From positions 1-64,000 of the forward strand of contig JAGQVE010000006.1 of the NCBI GenBank assembly GCA_020438105.1: 64,000 nucleotides of DNA, in the 5' to 3' direction. Source of the DNA: Bacteroidales bacterium. Lineage in GTDB: Bacteria; Bacteroidota; Bacteroidia; Bacteroidales; JAADJA01. The notes below the pieces were generated by a model that saw only the letters and a list, made by a program, of their open reading frames with translations, was not told where the DNA came from and did no database searches. How positions within the stretch are numbered: position 1 is the first letter of the stretch; each line of letters begins with the position of its first letter. Both the position numbers and the translations under genes were made by a program. Below, one piece after another: positions 10,301-17,147 of this stretch.

Positions 10301-12496
10301 GGTGAGGTCGCTAAGCTCTTTATTCCGTGCCTGCATTTCGGTATTTACCGTGTAAAGCTCTTCATTTACCGATTGTAATTCTTCGTTGGTGCTTTGAAGT
10401 TCTTCATTGCTCGACAATAATTCTTCATTGGAAGTTTGAAGCTCTTCATTACTTGTTTCAAGCTCCTCCACGATATTGTGAAGGGTCATTTCTTTGGTTC
10501 TTAATTCCCGTTCAAGGTCCTCGATACGCTGTTTCGAAAACTCATCAAGCTCATATTGGTCGTATACTATCGCGCCCGGCGCTGGTTTAATATCTTCACT
10601 AAATATAATTAAAAAGGTATCGTGATTGGGTGAAAGTTTTACTGTTTTGAAACGGATATTTACATGCTCCCCTGATTTTTTAAGTTTGATATCCTTAAAA
10701 ATGATCTCTTTTTTCTCTTCTTTCGATCTTCTAATCCCATTTTTTACCATTGCTGATAGGTTTTCATCGATCATATTAAGCAGGTTGGGATTAGGTATAC
10801 CGCTATTAATGCGAAGATATTTGCTAACATCACCCTGAACGTACAATACTCTGTATTCAGCGTTAATATAAATACAGTTAGGGACAAACTGGGTTAGCAG
10901 GTTATTGATATAAGTTTTTTCTTTGGGTTCAGTTTCGAAAAATTTTTGATGGAAAAGATTACCTGTCGGTTTTTTAATACCAAGATCCTTGATCCTTTCA
11001 TTCATCTGGTAACTCACTGCATGGGCGGTAAGCTTGTTTTGCAATTTATAAATTTTCCATTTATTATTGAGCACCATGTACTGATTTTCAAGTTTGCCAA
11101 GGTTTTCACTGTTGCCAAGGAATAAAATTCCACCCACGTTTAAAGCAAACTGGAAACTTGTAAGTATTTTTTCCTGGTATTGATTATTAATGTAGATCAA
11201 CATATTCCTGCACGAAATCAAATCCATTTTTATAAATGGGGGATCACGCAGGATGTTATGTTTGGAAAAAACGATCTTTTCCCTGATCGATTTATCTACA
11301 CGAAATATATTTCCAACTTTCAGGAAATAGCGGTTCAGATAATCAGGTTGAATATCCGCAATGATATTTACGGTGTACTCCCCAAGGCTGGCATATTCAA
11401 TGGCTTCTCCATCAATATCTGTGGCGAATATTTTATAGGTGCATTTAAGGTTATGGTTCCTGATATATTCTTCCATTAATATTGCCAGTGAATAAGCCTC
11501 CTCACCGGTAGAGCAAGCAGCCACCCATACCCGGATTACCTCGTTCGTTTTAACCTTTTCAAAAATCTGGGATAATATTTTGGTTTTTATATATTCAAAT
11601 GCCTCCTTATCTCTGAAAAAATTAGTAACTCCGATCAGGAAATCTTTTTGCAGAATCTCTTTTTCTTCCTGGCTTTGTTTCAGGTAAGCAAGATAATCAG
11701 ATAATTGCTTGTGATTGGTAAAATTAAGCCGCTTTTCGAGGCGCCTTATCAAGGTGCCGTATTTGTATTTTTTAAAGTCAATTCCTGAAAAAGTATGTAA
11801 TTGATCTAAGATTTGCGAAAAGAAAATTTCCGAAGGCGACTTGCTACCTTTTTGGCCTACGTCAGACAGAAATGATACTTTGTTTGGGAATTTTGTAACC
11901 TCTATGGCCAGTTCCTCTGGTATGCCCACGTATTCAACGTGATTGGTACCAAGCGCCGCATTTGGCATGCCATTGAACTGTGCTGAGTCGGGGTGCTGAA
12001 CCATTACGGTACCTCCGGCATGACGAATGGATTGTATACCTCTCGAGCCATCTGTTCCGGTACCTGATAAAATCACCCCGATCGACATGTTCAGGTATTC
12101 GTTGGCAAGGCTATGAAAAAACAGGTCTATCGGAAAATTTAAAATGCTCTTATCCGATTTGGGAACATAGGTCAGCTTCCCATCTTGCACAATGAGATTG
12201 CTATCTTTATTGTTAAGGTAGATGTGGTTCGGTTTCAGGATTTCTCCATCCTCAGCAACCTTGATTTGTATTTGGGAGTGCCTGCGCAATAACTCGTTCA
12301 TAAGGCTTTTAAAATTGGGCGACAAATGCTGAATGACACAAAAAGCCATATTCGTATTGGCAGGAATATAATCAAAAAAACGCTGAATGGCATCCAGGCC
12401 ACCGGCAGAAGCACCAATTCCTACTACATAAAAATCGCTGGCAGGATTTTCAAATGCCTGCTCTTCTGTAACCTTTTTTCGTTGTGTTTTTCCCAT
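7361..12496 (-). CDS. Giant CheB-CheR-PAS-histidine kinase fusion
   Basis: A 1711-residue cytoplasmic sensor. In order: CheB methylesterase domain (about 20-200) with the full triad S30 (GIGASAGG), H57 (VIQHLSP) and D149 (SGTGTDG); CheR methyltransferase domain (about 215-480; AACSTGEEAYSLA SAM motif); a PAS domain; a coiled coil (about 660-720) of repeated SNEEL/TNEEL units; about five further PAS domains; a HisKA domain with His near 1500 (YITSHDLNEPL); and HATPase_c (NGIGI; GTGIGLAVC). No membrane segments. Methylesterase and methyltransferase motifs look intact, but no chemoreceptor or other che genes occur nearby, so the coiled coil itself may be the modified target. That last point is inference. 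Confidence 0.92.
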   Translation of the reverse strand: MGKTQRKKVTEEQAFENPASDFYVVGIGASAGGLDAIQRFFDYIPANTNMAFCVIQHLSPNFKSLMNELLRRHSQIQIKVAEDGEILKPNHIYLNNKDSNLIVQDGKLTYVPKSDKSILNFPIDLFFHSLANEYLNMSIGVILSGTGTDGSRGIQSIRHAGGTVMVQHPDSAQFNGMPNAALGTNHVEYVGIPEELAIEVTKFPNKVSFLSDVGQKGSKSPSEIFFSQILDQLHTFSGIDFKKYKYGTLIRRLEKRLNFTNHKQLSDYLAYLKQSQEEKEILQKDFLIGVTNFFRDKEAFEYIKTKILSQIFEKVKTNEVIRVWVAACSTGEEAYSLAILMEEYIRNHNLKCTYKIFATDIDGEAIEYASLGEYTVNIIADIQPDYLNRYFLKVGNIFRVDKSIREKIVFSKHNILRDPPFIKMDLISCRNMLIYINNQYQEKILTSFQFALNVGGILFLGNSENLGKLENQYMVLNNKWKIYKLQNKLTAHAVSYQMNERIKDLGIKKPTGNLFHQKFFETEPKEKTYINNLLTQFVPNCIYINAEYRVLYVQGDVSKYLRINSGIPNPNLLNMIDENLSAMVKNGIRRSKEEKKEIIFKDIKLKKSGEHVNIRFKTVKLSPNHDTFLIIFSEDIKPAPGAIVYDQYELDEFSKQRIEDLERELRTKEMTLHNIVEELETSNEELQTSNEELLSSNEELQSTNEELQSVNEELYTVNTEMQARNKELSDLTNDVDNLLKSTNIGTLFVDLSLTIRKFTPALKLHFNLNDGDIGRPIKAFASRFPSDKPDDLVDKITKVIETLVSHEEEIVGTEGRYFLRRITPFITSARVIDGAVITLVDISSTKNVENQLRIQKDLLSKFMDAATDSFVLWDKNLNLVDINKTGLGFFPKGVLKSSLIGKHISEIDPTAEITGRIKDYQKVIKTGQPVIKFDQVNDTFGGRHLNLRTFKVADGIGTIASDISEIVLASEKIKTNEIKYRSLFERLSSGFALHKVIYDSENQPVDYIFLEGNKKFEIYTDLKLSNIIGKRATEVFPGIANMKPNLIKIYGDVAKTGRSKKLEFKFGPLQDKWFKVTVFRPMENHFATVFEDITDKKAYADKIEDERKKLMSIFNGLESYICIADPKTYEILFANDELKKRFPKVITGRKCYEVYRNQDIPCEICNNEKIFGHNLGKVFEFEEYNKKTGKWMHRLNKAIKWGDKYVRFEMSTDITDRKVAEQSLAENENRFRSFFESTPVGMYQCDLNGSLIFGNNELQKILNIKTAEKNKTPILPFVKALKANEERWYKLEQGEVISDFEYLFNSGKNGNKNLNISVARSKDCLTGMILDNTDKKQNQVEIIKKQEILNFAEELGNLGSWEWNINDNKVYLSDNAFNILGIDPKQFDNSMKSFIQMIHPADQQMFDEIIRKLDIGNNRSFYVFSFIRPNDRIEKQISGTSFLSLDEKQKPEKVNGIIFDISEEQKTKDNLVKLNKELLHTNEKLSRTNNELRQFAYITSHDLNEPLRMITGFMGLITKNYADKLDDEGREYIKFAVDGAERMKKLIKDLLLYSRIDTRASQHIHVNLTKVLDDILRNLDIAISESGAIIKIGKLPMVNAEPSQMTQLFQNMVANAIKFKGKKSPEISISVVDKDPFWEFAIEDNGIGIKSEYFDKIFGIFERLHSREEYEGTGIGLAVCKKIVERHNGTIHVESKFGHGTTFYFTIPKKL

Positions 12497-12562
12497 AATC
12501 AGATAATTTGGTGAATTTTTTCAATGAATTATTGAACGCAGATGGAAATAAATTCTTTGGGT

Positions 12563-12577
12563 TAACCATAATGGTTA
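12563..12577. promoter_or_regulatory. Perfect palindrome upstream of the giant kinase gene
   Basis: TAACCAT-A-ATGGTTA is a 7-base perfect inverted repeat about 67 bases upstream of the start codon at 12496, extendable by G-C pairing on the outside. The size and position suit an operator for a dimeric regulator, but no second copy was noticed in the window, so this is only a candidate. Confidence 0.3.
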
Positions 12578-12636
12578 GCGGGTTTGATTCGAACTGCCAA
12601 GATACAAAAAAAAGGTTGCAGTTTAACTTGTAGTAA

Positions 12637-13899
12637 TTAATTTGGAATAATTATTATAAAAGTGCTGCCTCTTCCGGATTCGCTTACCAATTTAATTTGC
12701 CAGTTATGCTCATTGATGATATTTTTAACATAGTTCAAACCTATCCCAAACCCTTTTACATTGTGGATGTCGCCACTTGAAATGCGGTAAAACTTATCAA
12801 AAATCTTTTTGTGCAAATGTTTGGGTATTCCTATCCCGTTATCCTGAATAGAAATTTCCACAGATTCAGCTTTCAGGCTTGTTTTAATAATAATTTGAGC
12901 ATCATTACCCGAATATTTAACCGCATTGTCAAGCAAATTATAAATTACGCTCATCATGTGATGCCTGTCGGCAAAGATGGTTTTGCTGCCAAGGTTTAAA
13001 TCCAAACTGATGTTGCCATTTTTTTCTTTCAACGGGCGAGCAAATGCCTGCGAAATTTCCATCAAAAGCGGATCAATTTCAATGGCCTCTTTGTGGAGTT
13101 TGAACTTATTGGTTTCAATACGGGCAACCTGCAGCACCTTATCTATCTGCTGTTCGAGCCTTTTGTTTTGGGTTTCAATGATTTCGGCGTAGTTGTGGAG
13201 CCTTTCGGGATCGTTAATTATGGATGGGTCAGATAGTACCTTGGCTGAAATGGCGATGGTTGAAACGGGAGTTTTAAACTCATGGGTCATATTATTGATA
13301 AAATCGCGCTGAATTTCCGACAATCGTTTCTGACGGAGGATCACAAAAATGGCATAAGCAAAAAATACCAATGCCGTAATCAATACAAAGGTTGAAATGA
13401 TCCAGATATTCATGGTTTTAAGGATATACAAGGTCTTGGATGGGAATATTATTCCAAAGTAATACGTGAATTCATCATATTTTTGAAAAGCCCTGTTGTT
13501 TTGAGTGGATGCTTCTTCCGAAGGATTATAGTAACTTCCGAAAACCATTTTATCAGTTTCGCAATCATAAATAGCATACTCATAATCGATCCTGATATTT
13601 CGGTATTCGAATTCGGTTTTCAGGTAGTGATCGAGGATACTGGCGTCAATCATGTCATTGATGTCGACGATGAAATAATTCGACGATATTTGTCGTACCG
13701 GGTTTTCATTGGGAAGCTCATGTTTGTTAAAATCAGCCATTTTTTCAGCTACATTGTATAAGGCAATTTCAATGGTTTGATTAAACTGCTGCTCTGCAAG
13801 ATTAAATGTTTTATTCACCCAATAAATCTGGAATGCGATGATACCGATCACCGAGATGGAACCCAACAAAACCGCAATCCTGATTTGATTACTTTTCAT
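12637..13899 (-). CDS. RprX-like membrane sensor histidine kinase
   Basis: A 420-residue kinase: membrane helix at about 7-27, a periplasmic sensor of about 135 residues, second helix at about 165-187, HisKA with H206 (NNMTHEFKTPVS), and HATPase_c (N box NLLDNAVKYSG, G1 DNGIGIP, G2 GFGIGLNYV). The N-terminus (IAFQIYWVNKTFNLAEQQFN) is typical of the Bacteroidota RprX group, which normally lies next to a RprY regulator. Here the only RprY-like protein is at 4882-5571, with three other signalling genes in between. The gene starts at ATG 13899. Confidence 0.88.
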   Translation of the reverse strand: MKSNQIRIAVLLGSISVIGIIAFQIYWVNKTFNLAEQQFNQTIEIALYNVAEKMADFNKHELPNENPVRQISSNYFIVDINDMIDASILDHYLKTEFEYRNIRIDYEYAIYDCETDKMVFGSYYNPSEEASTQNNRAFQKYDEFTYYFGIIFPSKTLYILKTMNIWIISTFVLITALVFFAYAIFVILRQKRLSEIQRDFINNMTHEFKTPVSTIAISAKVLSDPSIINDPERLHNYAEIIETQNKRLEQQIDKVLQVARIETNKFKLHKEAIEIDPLLMEISQAFARPLKEKNGNISLDLNLGSKTIFADRHHMMSVIYNLLDNAVKYSGNDAQIIIKTSLKAESVEISIQDNGIGIPKHLHKKIFDKFYRISSGDIHNVKGFGIGLNYVKNIINEHNWQIKLVSESGRGSTFIIIIPN

Positions 13900-13953
13900 T
13901 CAATAAAAATATGCATTTTAGGGAAATAAATGGATGAAGTGGTAAGCAGGAAA

Positions 13954-14211
13954 TTATTTTCCCAGTCCTATTTTCAACATTTCTGATTTTTTCCACCTGG
14001 TAGTTCTTGCAAGCTCCGACCATCGCTTTAAAGCCTGTTCAATAGTGTCAAATGTTTCATAATGAACAAGTTTTACCGGTCTCCTGCTATACGTATATGC
14101 TGAAGGGTTCAAGCCCTCAATATGCTCGCCCACGCGGTTTACAAGGTCATGTGTAACTTCGGTATAAAAGGTGCCGTCGGAGCAGCTCAATATATAGAAA
14201 TAGGCAGTCAT
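13954..14211 (-). CDS. Small GIY-YIG domain protein with altered motif
   Basis: An 85-residue protein with the layout of stand-alone GIY-YIG (UvrC N-terminal-like) proteins: FYILSCSDGTFYTEVTHDL, catalytic-type Arg in VNRVGEH, then AYTYSRRPVKLVHYE. Two features are odd. The usual YTG after the first strand reads YTE, and the usual EKQIKGWS helix reads SELARTTRWK. These changes may weaken or abolish nuclease activity, or mark a divergent subgroup. The minus strand carries TTG-20 nt-TAttTTcG just upstream, a near-consensus promoter, so it is probably expressed as a single gene. Confidence 0.75.
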   Translation of the reverse strand: MTAYFYILSCSDGTFYTEVTHDLVNRVGEHIEGLNPSAYTYSRRPVKLVHYETFDTIEQALKRWSELARTTRWKKSEMLKIGLGK

Positions 14212-14402
14212 GTAGGTTTAGCGAAAATAGAATATCGGTTTGAAAAACACAATCAAAACTTATTAAGCAGCATTTTAATTGTTGGTTTTAACCTCCGGAT
14301 GTTTATGATATCAATGAGTTTACAAGTTATTAAGTGTTTCATCTTGTTTTTGATAAACCCAAGTACAGGCAGCTTATTAACAATCAGTGTGAATTTCAGG
14401 GC

Positions 14403-14430
14403 AAAAAAAAAGGCCACCATCAGTGACCTA
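14403..14430 (-). terminator. Terminator of the T9SS cargo gene
   Basis: Minus-strand hairpin with arms AGGTCAC and GTGGCCT (one wobble) followed by a run of eight or nine T, located 23 bases after the stop codon of the gene at 14453-15172. Confidence 0.65.
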
Positions 14431-14452
14431 TTTTTTAATTTTTGAAACAATA

Positions 14453-15172
14453 TTAGTGTTGCACAATAATCCTTCCTGAAGCATTGACAGTTTGATTATT
14501 TACGATCCTGTAGAAATACATACCCTCAGCCAGGTCGGCTGTTGCAATACGTGCTTCATTTCCTGATATTCCCATTTCGGTAACCACTGTACCCACGCTG
14601 CTGATAAGCTCAACCATGGTTCCTGCTTCAACTTCGCTGTCGAGTTTGAGTGTTACAAAATCGTTGGCAGGGTTGGGATAAGCCTTGGTTTCAATGCCGT
14701 AGTTAACCTCAATGCTGGTCATCAATCCATCATAATGAACGGTTACAAAAACGGAATCATTCACGTTGGCACCATCAAAAAGCGTGTAGGATATGGTTGA
14801 TACACCTGGATTTCCATTGGGATAATAGTGAAGCTGACATTCAGCCAATACAGTTTGGCCAGCACCAATTGTTGTTGCTGATGGAGATAAACTAACATTG
14901 GGAGGATAGCATAAACCGCCCCAGCAAATAGCGCTTTGTGAACCGGGTACCATATCTTCCTCATATCTTTGTAAAAGCACATCAATGGATCCGCTACTAT
15001 TATTGGTTACGTCCATTTCTACAACGATTTCTCCTGAAACAGCACCTTCGGCCATTACTTCTTCATTGGGTTCGAGGATGGTTCCTTCGTAGGTGAGTAC
15101 CAGGCTTTGCCCCAGTGTGAAGCCTGCTATGAGTATGCTGAAAACGAGTGTTGAGAGTAATTTTGCTTTCAT
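14453..15172 (-). CDS. Secreted protein with T9SS C-terminal sorting domain
   Basis: A 239-residue protein with an N-terminal signal peptide (LLSTLVFSILIAGFTLGQ, cleavage near residue 22), an immunoglobulin-like middle region with a CWGGLCYPP segment (two cysteines that could pair), and a type A T9SS sorting domain from about 165 (KAYPNPANDF; ending GRIIVQH). It should be exported through the Sec pathway, then across the outer membrane by the type IX system. No catalytic motif is visible. A perfect TAtcTTTG promoter element lies at 15224-15231 on the minus strand. Confidence 0.85.
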   Translation of the reverse strand: MKAKLLSTLVFSILIAGFTLGQSLVLTYEGTILEPNEEVMAEGAVSGEIVVEMDVTNNSSGSIDVLLQRYEEDMVPGSQSAICWGGLCYPPNVSLSPSATTIGAGQTVLAECQLHYYPNGNPGVSTISYTLFDGANVNDSVFVTVHYDGLMTSIEVNYGIETKAYPNPANDFVTLKLDSEVEAGTMVELISSVGTVVTEMGISGNEARIATADLAEGMYFYRIVNNQTVNASGRIIVQH

Positions 15173-15223
15173 AATTTACTGATGTTTATGTTTTTATTGT
15201 TTGAAACTAATTTAAATCTGCAT

Positions 15224-15231
15224 CAAAGATA
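15224..15231 (-). promoter_or_regulatory. Promoter -7 element of the T9SS cargo gene
   Basis: Minus strand TAtcTTTG, a perfect -7 match, 51 bases upstream of the start at 15172. No clear TTTG was found at the right distance upstream. Confidence 0.45.
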
Positions 15232-15272
15232 ATAATTTGTAATTATTATAAATTTGTCTTTTTTGAACATCA

Positions 15273-15305
15273 TTTGAACTTTCAATTCAACAATTGTTAC
15301 TTTTA
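15273..15305 (+). promoter_or_regulatory. Promoter of the tandem DUF1080 gene
   Basis: TTTG (15273-15276), 21 bases, TActTTTA (15298-15305), one mismatch from consensus. It lies 42 bases before ATG 15348 and covers the alternative TTG at 15294, so the downstream ATG is preferred. Confidence 0.55.
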
Positions 15306-15347
15306 TCAAAGTTTCTACAATGTGTTTCAAATTCAATACAAAATAGG

Positions 15348-16637
15348 ATGAACAGATTTTTAACACTTTTGCCTTTAGTCGTTCTGTTTTTGATTTCCTG
15401 TCAGCAAAAGTCTCAAAAAGTAGACAATCCGGAAGAAAAAGAGTTGCATGGTTCTGAATCAAATAACAACAGTTTTTCCGATTGGGACATACTTTTTGAT
15501 GGCTCAAGTTTGGATGCCTGGCGGGGATTTAAACAAGATTCTGTCGGGCCGGGATGGGTTATTCAGGATGGTAATCTGGTTTCGTTGGGTGCCGGAAGCG
15601 ATTTATCGGGTGATATCATTACCCGGAAGACTTATGAAGATTTTGAACTAACACTCGACTGGGCCATTTCAGAAGGCGGAAACAGCGGCATATTTTTCCA
15701 TGTACTCGAAGGTGACCATCCTACCACTTATGCCACCGGGCCCGAATACCAATTGATTGACGATATCGGTTTTCCGCAAAAACTGGAAGAATGGCAAAAA
15801 ACAGGTGCCAACTATGCCATGCACAATGCATCAGATAAACGCCTCAAGCCAGTGGGTGAGTTTAACTCAAGCCGAATTATTGTTCATAATGGCCGCGTAC
15901 AACATTACCTGAATGGCGATTTGATTGTGGATTATCAGTTGTGGACCGACGATTGGAAAGCACGCAAAAACAGTGGTAAATGGGATGCTTATCCCTATTA
16001 TGGTTTGGCGCGAAACGGACATATCGGTCTGCAGGATCATGGAAGTGTCATCAAATTCAGAAACATAAAAGTGCGTGATCTGACCGATGTGGGATATCCA
16101 CTTTTTAATACGGAAGATCTCGATGGGTGGAAGATTTATGGTGATGAAAAATGGTACGTTGAAGATCATGAACTGGTTTGTGAAAGTGCTTCAGGTGAGG
16201 ATTATGGCTACCTGGCCACAGACCAGGAATTTAAAGATTTTATTTTGCGACTGAAATTCAAGCAGGAGAGCAATGGCAACAGCGGTGTATTTTTCCGTTC
16301 AAAGCTTGAAGGAACCAAAATCAGTGGCTGGCAGGTGGAAGTAGCTCCCGCCGGAAATAATTCCGGGGCCATTTATGAATCGTATGGCAGGGGATGGCTC
16401 AATCAAATTCCCGACGAAAGGGAGAATATTCTGAAAGAAGGCGAATGGAACACATTGGTGATACAGGTGCAGGGTAACCGGGTTATGACCTGGCTGAATG
16501 ATGAATTAATGACCGATCTTTTCGACGAAAAAATTGGTGAAGCAAAGGGTGTGATTGCACTTCAGATTCATGATGGAGGAGGCGTAAAAGTGAGGTGGAA
16601 AGATATTTTTATAAAAGAATTAAAAGGGGATAATTAA
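15348..16637 (+). CDS. Lipoprotein with two DUF1080 (3-keto-disaccharide hydrolase) domains
   Basis: A 429-residue protein starting with a lipoprotein signal (lipobox LISC, Cys at 18). Two DUF1080/PF06439 concanavalin-like domains follow: about 45-245 (ILFDGSSLDAWRG; GGNSGIFF; GHIGLQDHG; FRNIKVRDL) and about 250-425 (LFNTEDLDGWKIY; SNGNSGVFFRS; IALQIHDGG). The family is annotated as 3-keto-glycoside hydrolase, cleaving sugars first oxidised at C3. Each half keeps the NSGIFF/NSGVFF signature, but their substrate-facing segments differ, suggesting divided roles. It heads a plus-strand gene set with DoxX and Gfo/Idh/MocA oxidoreductases. ATG 15348 is chosen over upstream TTG because of the signal peptide and promoter. 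Confidence 0.87.
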   Translation: MNRFLTLLPLVVLFLISCQQKSQKVDNPEEKELHGSESNNNSFSDWDILFDGSSLDAWRGFKQDSVGPGWVIQDGNLVSLGAGSDLSGDIITRKTYEDFELTLDWAISEGGNSGIFFHVLEGDHPTTYATGPEYQLIDDIGFPQKLEEWQKTGANYAMHNASDKRLKPVGEFNSSRIIVHNGRVQHYLNGDLIVDYQLWTDDWKARKNSGKWDAYPYYGLARNGHIGLQDHGSVIKFRNIKVRDLTDVGYPLFNTEDLDGWKIYGDEKWYVEDHELVCESASGEDYGYLATDQEFKDFILRLKFKQESNGNSGVFFRSKLEGTKISGWQVEVAPAGNNSGAIYESYGRGWLNQIPDERENILKEGEWNTLVIQVQGNRVMTWLNDELMTDLFDEKIGEAKGVIALQIHDGGGVKVRWKDIFIKELKGDN

Positions 16638-16652
16638 TTTTTGGTAAAGCAT

Positions 16653-17147
16653 ATGAATAAAATTATCAATTCGGATTTATCTAAAATGCAGGTGTTTTGG
16701 CTGGCAGCGTTGCGTGTGTTAATTGGCTGGCACTTTTTGTATGAAGGCCTTGTGAAACTTACCAATCCAAACTGGTCGGCTGTAGGTTACCTGCTCGACT
16801 CTGAAGGTTTATTTAAGGGATTATTTTACAGGATGGCCGGTTCCGAAACCCTATTGGCGGCAGTAGATTTTATCAATGTGTGGGCGCTCATTTTGATCGG
16901 CCTTGTGTTAATTTTAGGTGTGCTTGAAAAACCGGCACTGCTTGGGGGAGTAGCCCTTCTGGCGCTTTATTATTTATCGCATCCGCCATTCGTTGGGCTC
17001 AAGTACGGACTGCCCACCGAAGGAAGTTATCTGATCGTGAATAAGGTACTCATTGAACTTGTAGCCATGCTGGTGCTGTTTTATTTTCCAACTTCTCAAA
17101 GGATCGGACTTTGCCGGTTGATCACCAATTTGAAAAAATCAAAGTAA
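16653..17147 (+). CDS. DoxX family membrane protein
   Basis: A 164-residue protein with four predicted membrane helices and the DoxX signature near the start (ALRVLIGWHFLYEGLVKLTNPNW). The family includes the small subunit of thiosulfate:quinone oxidoreductase and many uncharacterised inner-membrane proteins thought to be redox-linked. Its stop codon shares a base with the start of the following Tat-exported dehydrogenase gene (TAATG), indicating translational coupling and probably a common function. The ATG at 16653 is preferred to a TTG 12 bases upstream. Function here is unknown; a quinone link for sugar oxidation is conjecture. Confidence 0.82.
   Translation: MNKIINSDLSKMQVFWLAALRVLIGWHFLYEGLVKLTNPNWSAVGYLLDSEGLFKGLFYRMAGSETLLAAVDFINVWALILIGLVLILGVLEKPALLGGVALLALYYLSHPPFVGLKYGLPTEGSYLIVNKVLIELVAMLVLFYFPTSQRIGLCRLITNLKKSK

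Noticed and set aside
14253..14450. Minus-strand 65-codon frame between the T9SS gene and the GIY-YIG gene
   Set aside because: It overlaps the terminator of the T9SS gene and its sequence is basic and hydrophobic without family features, so I do not consider it a gene.
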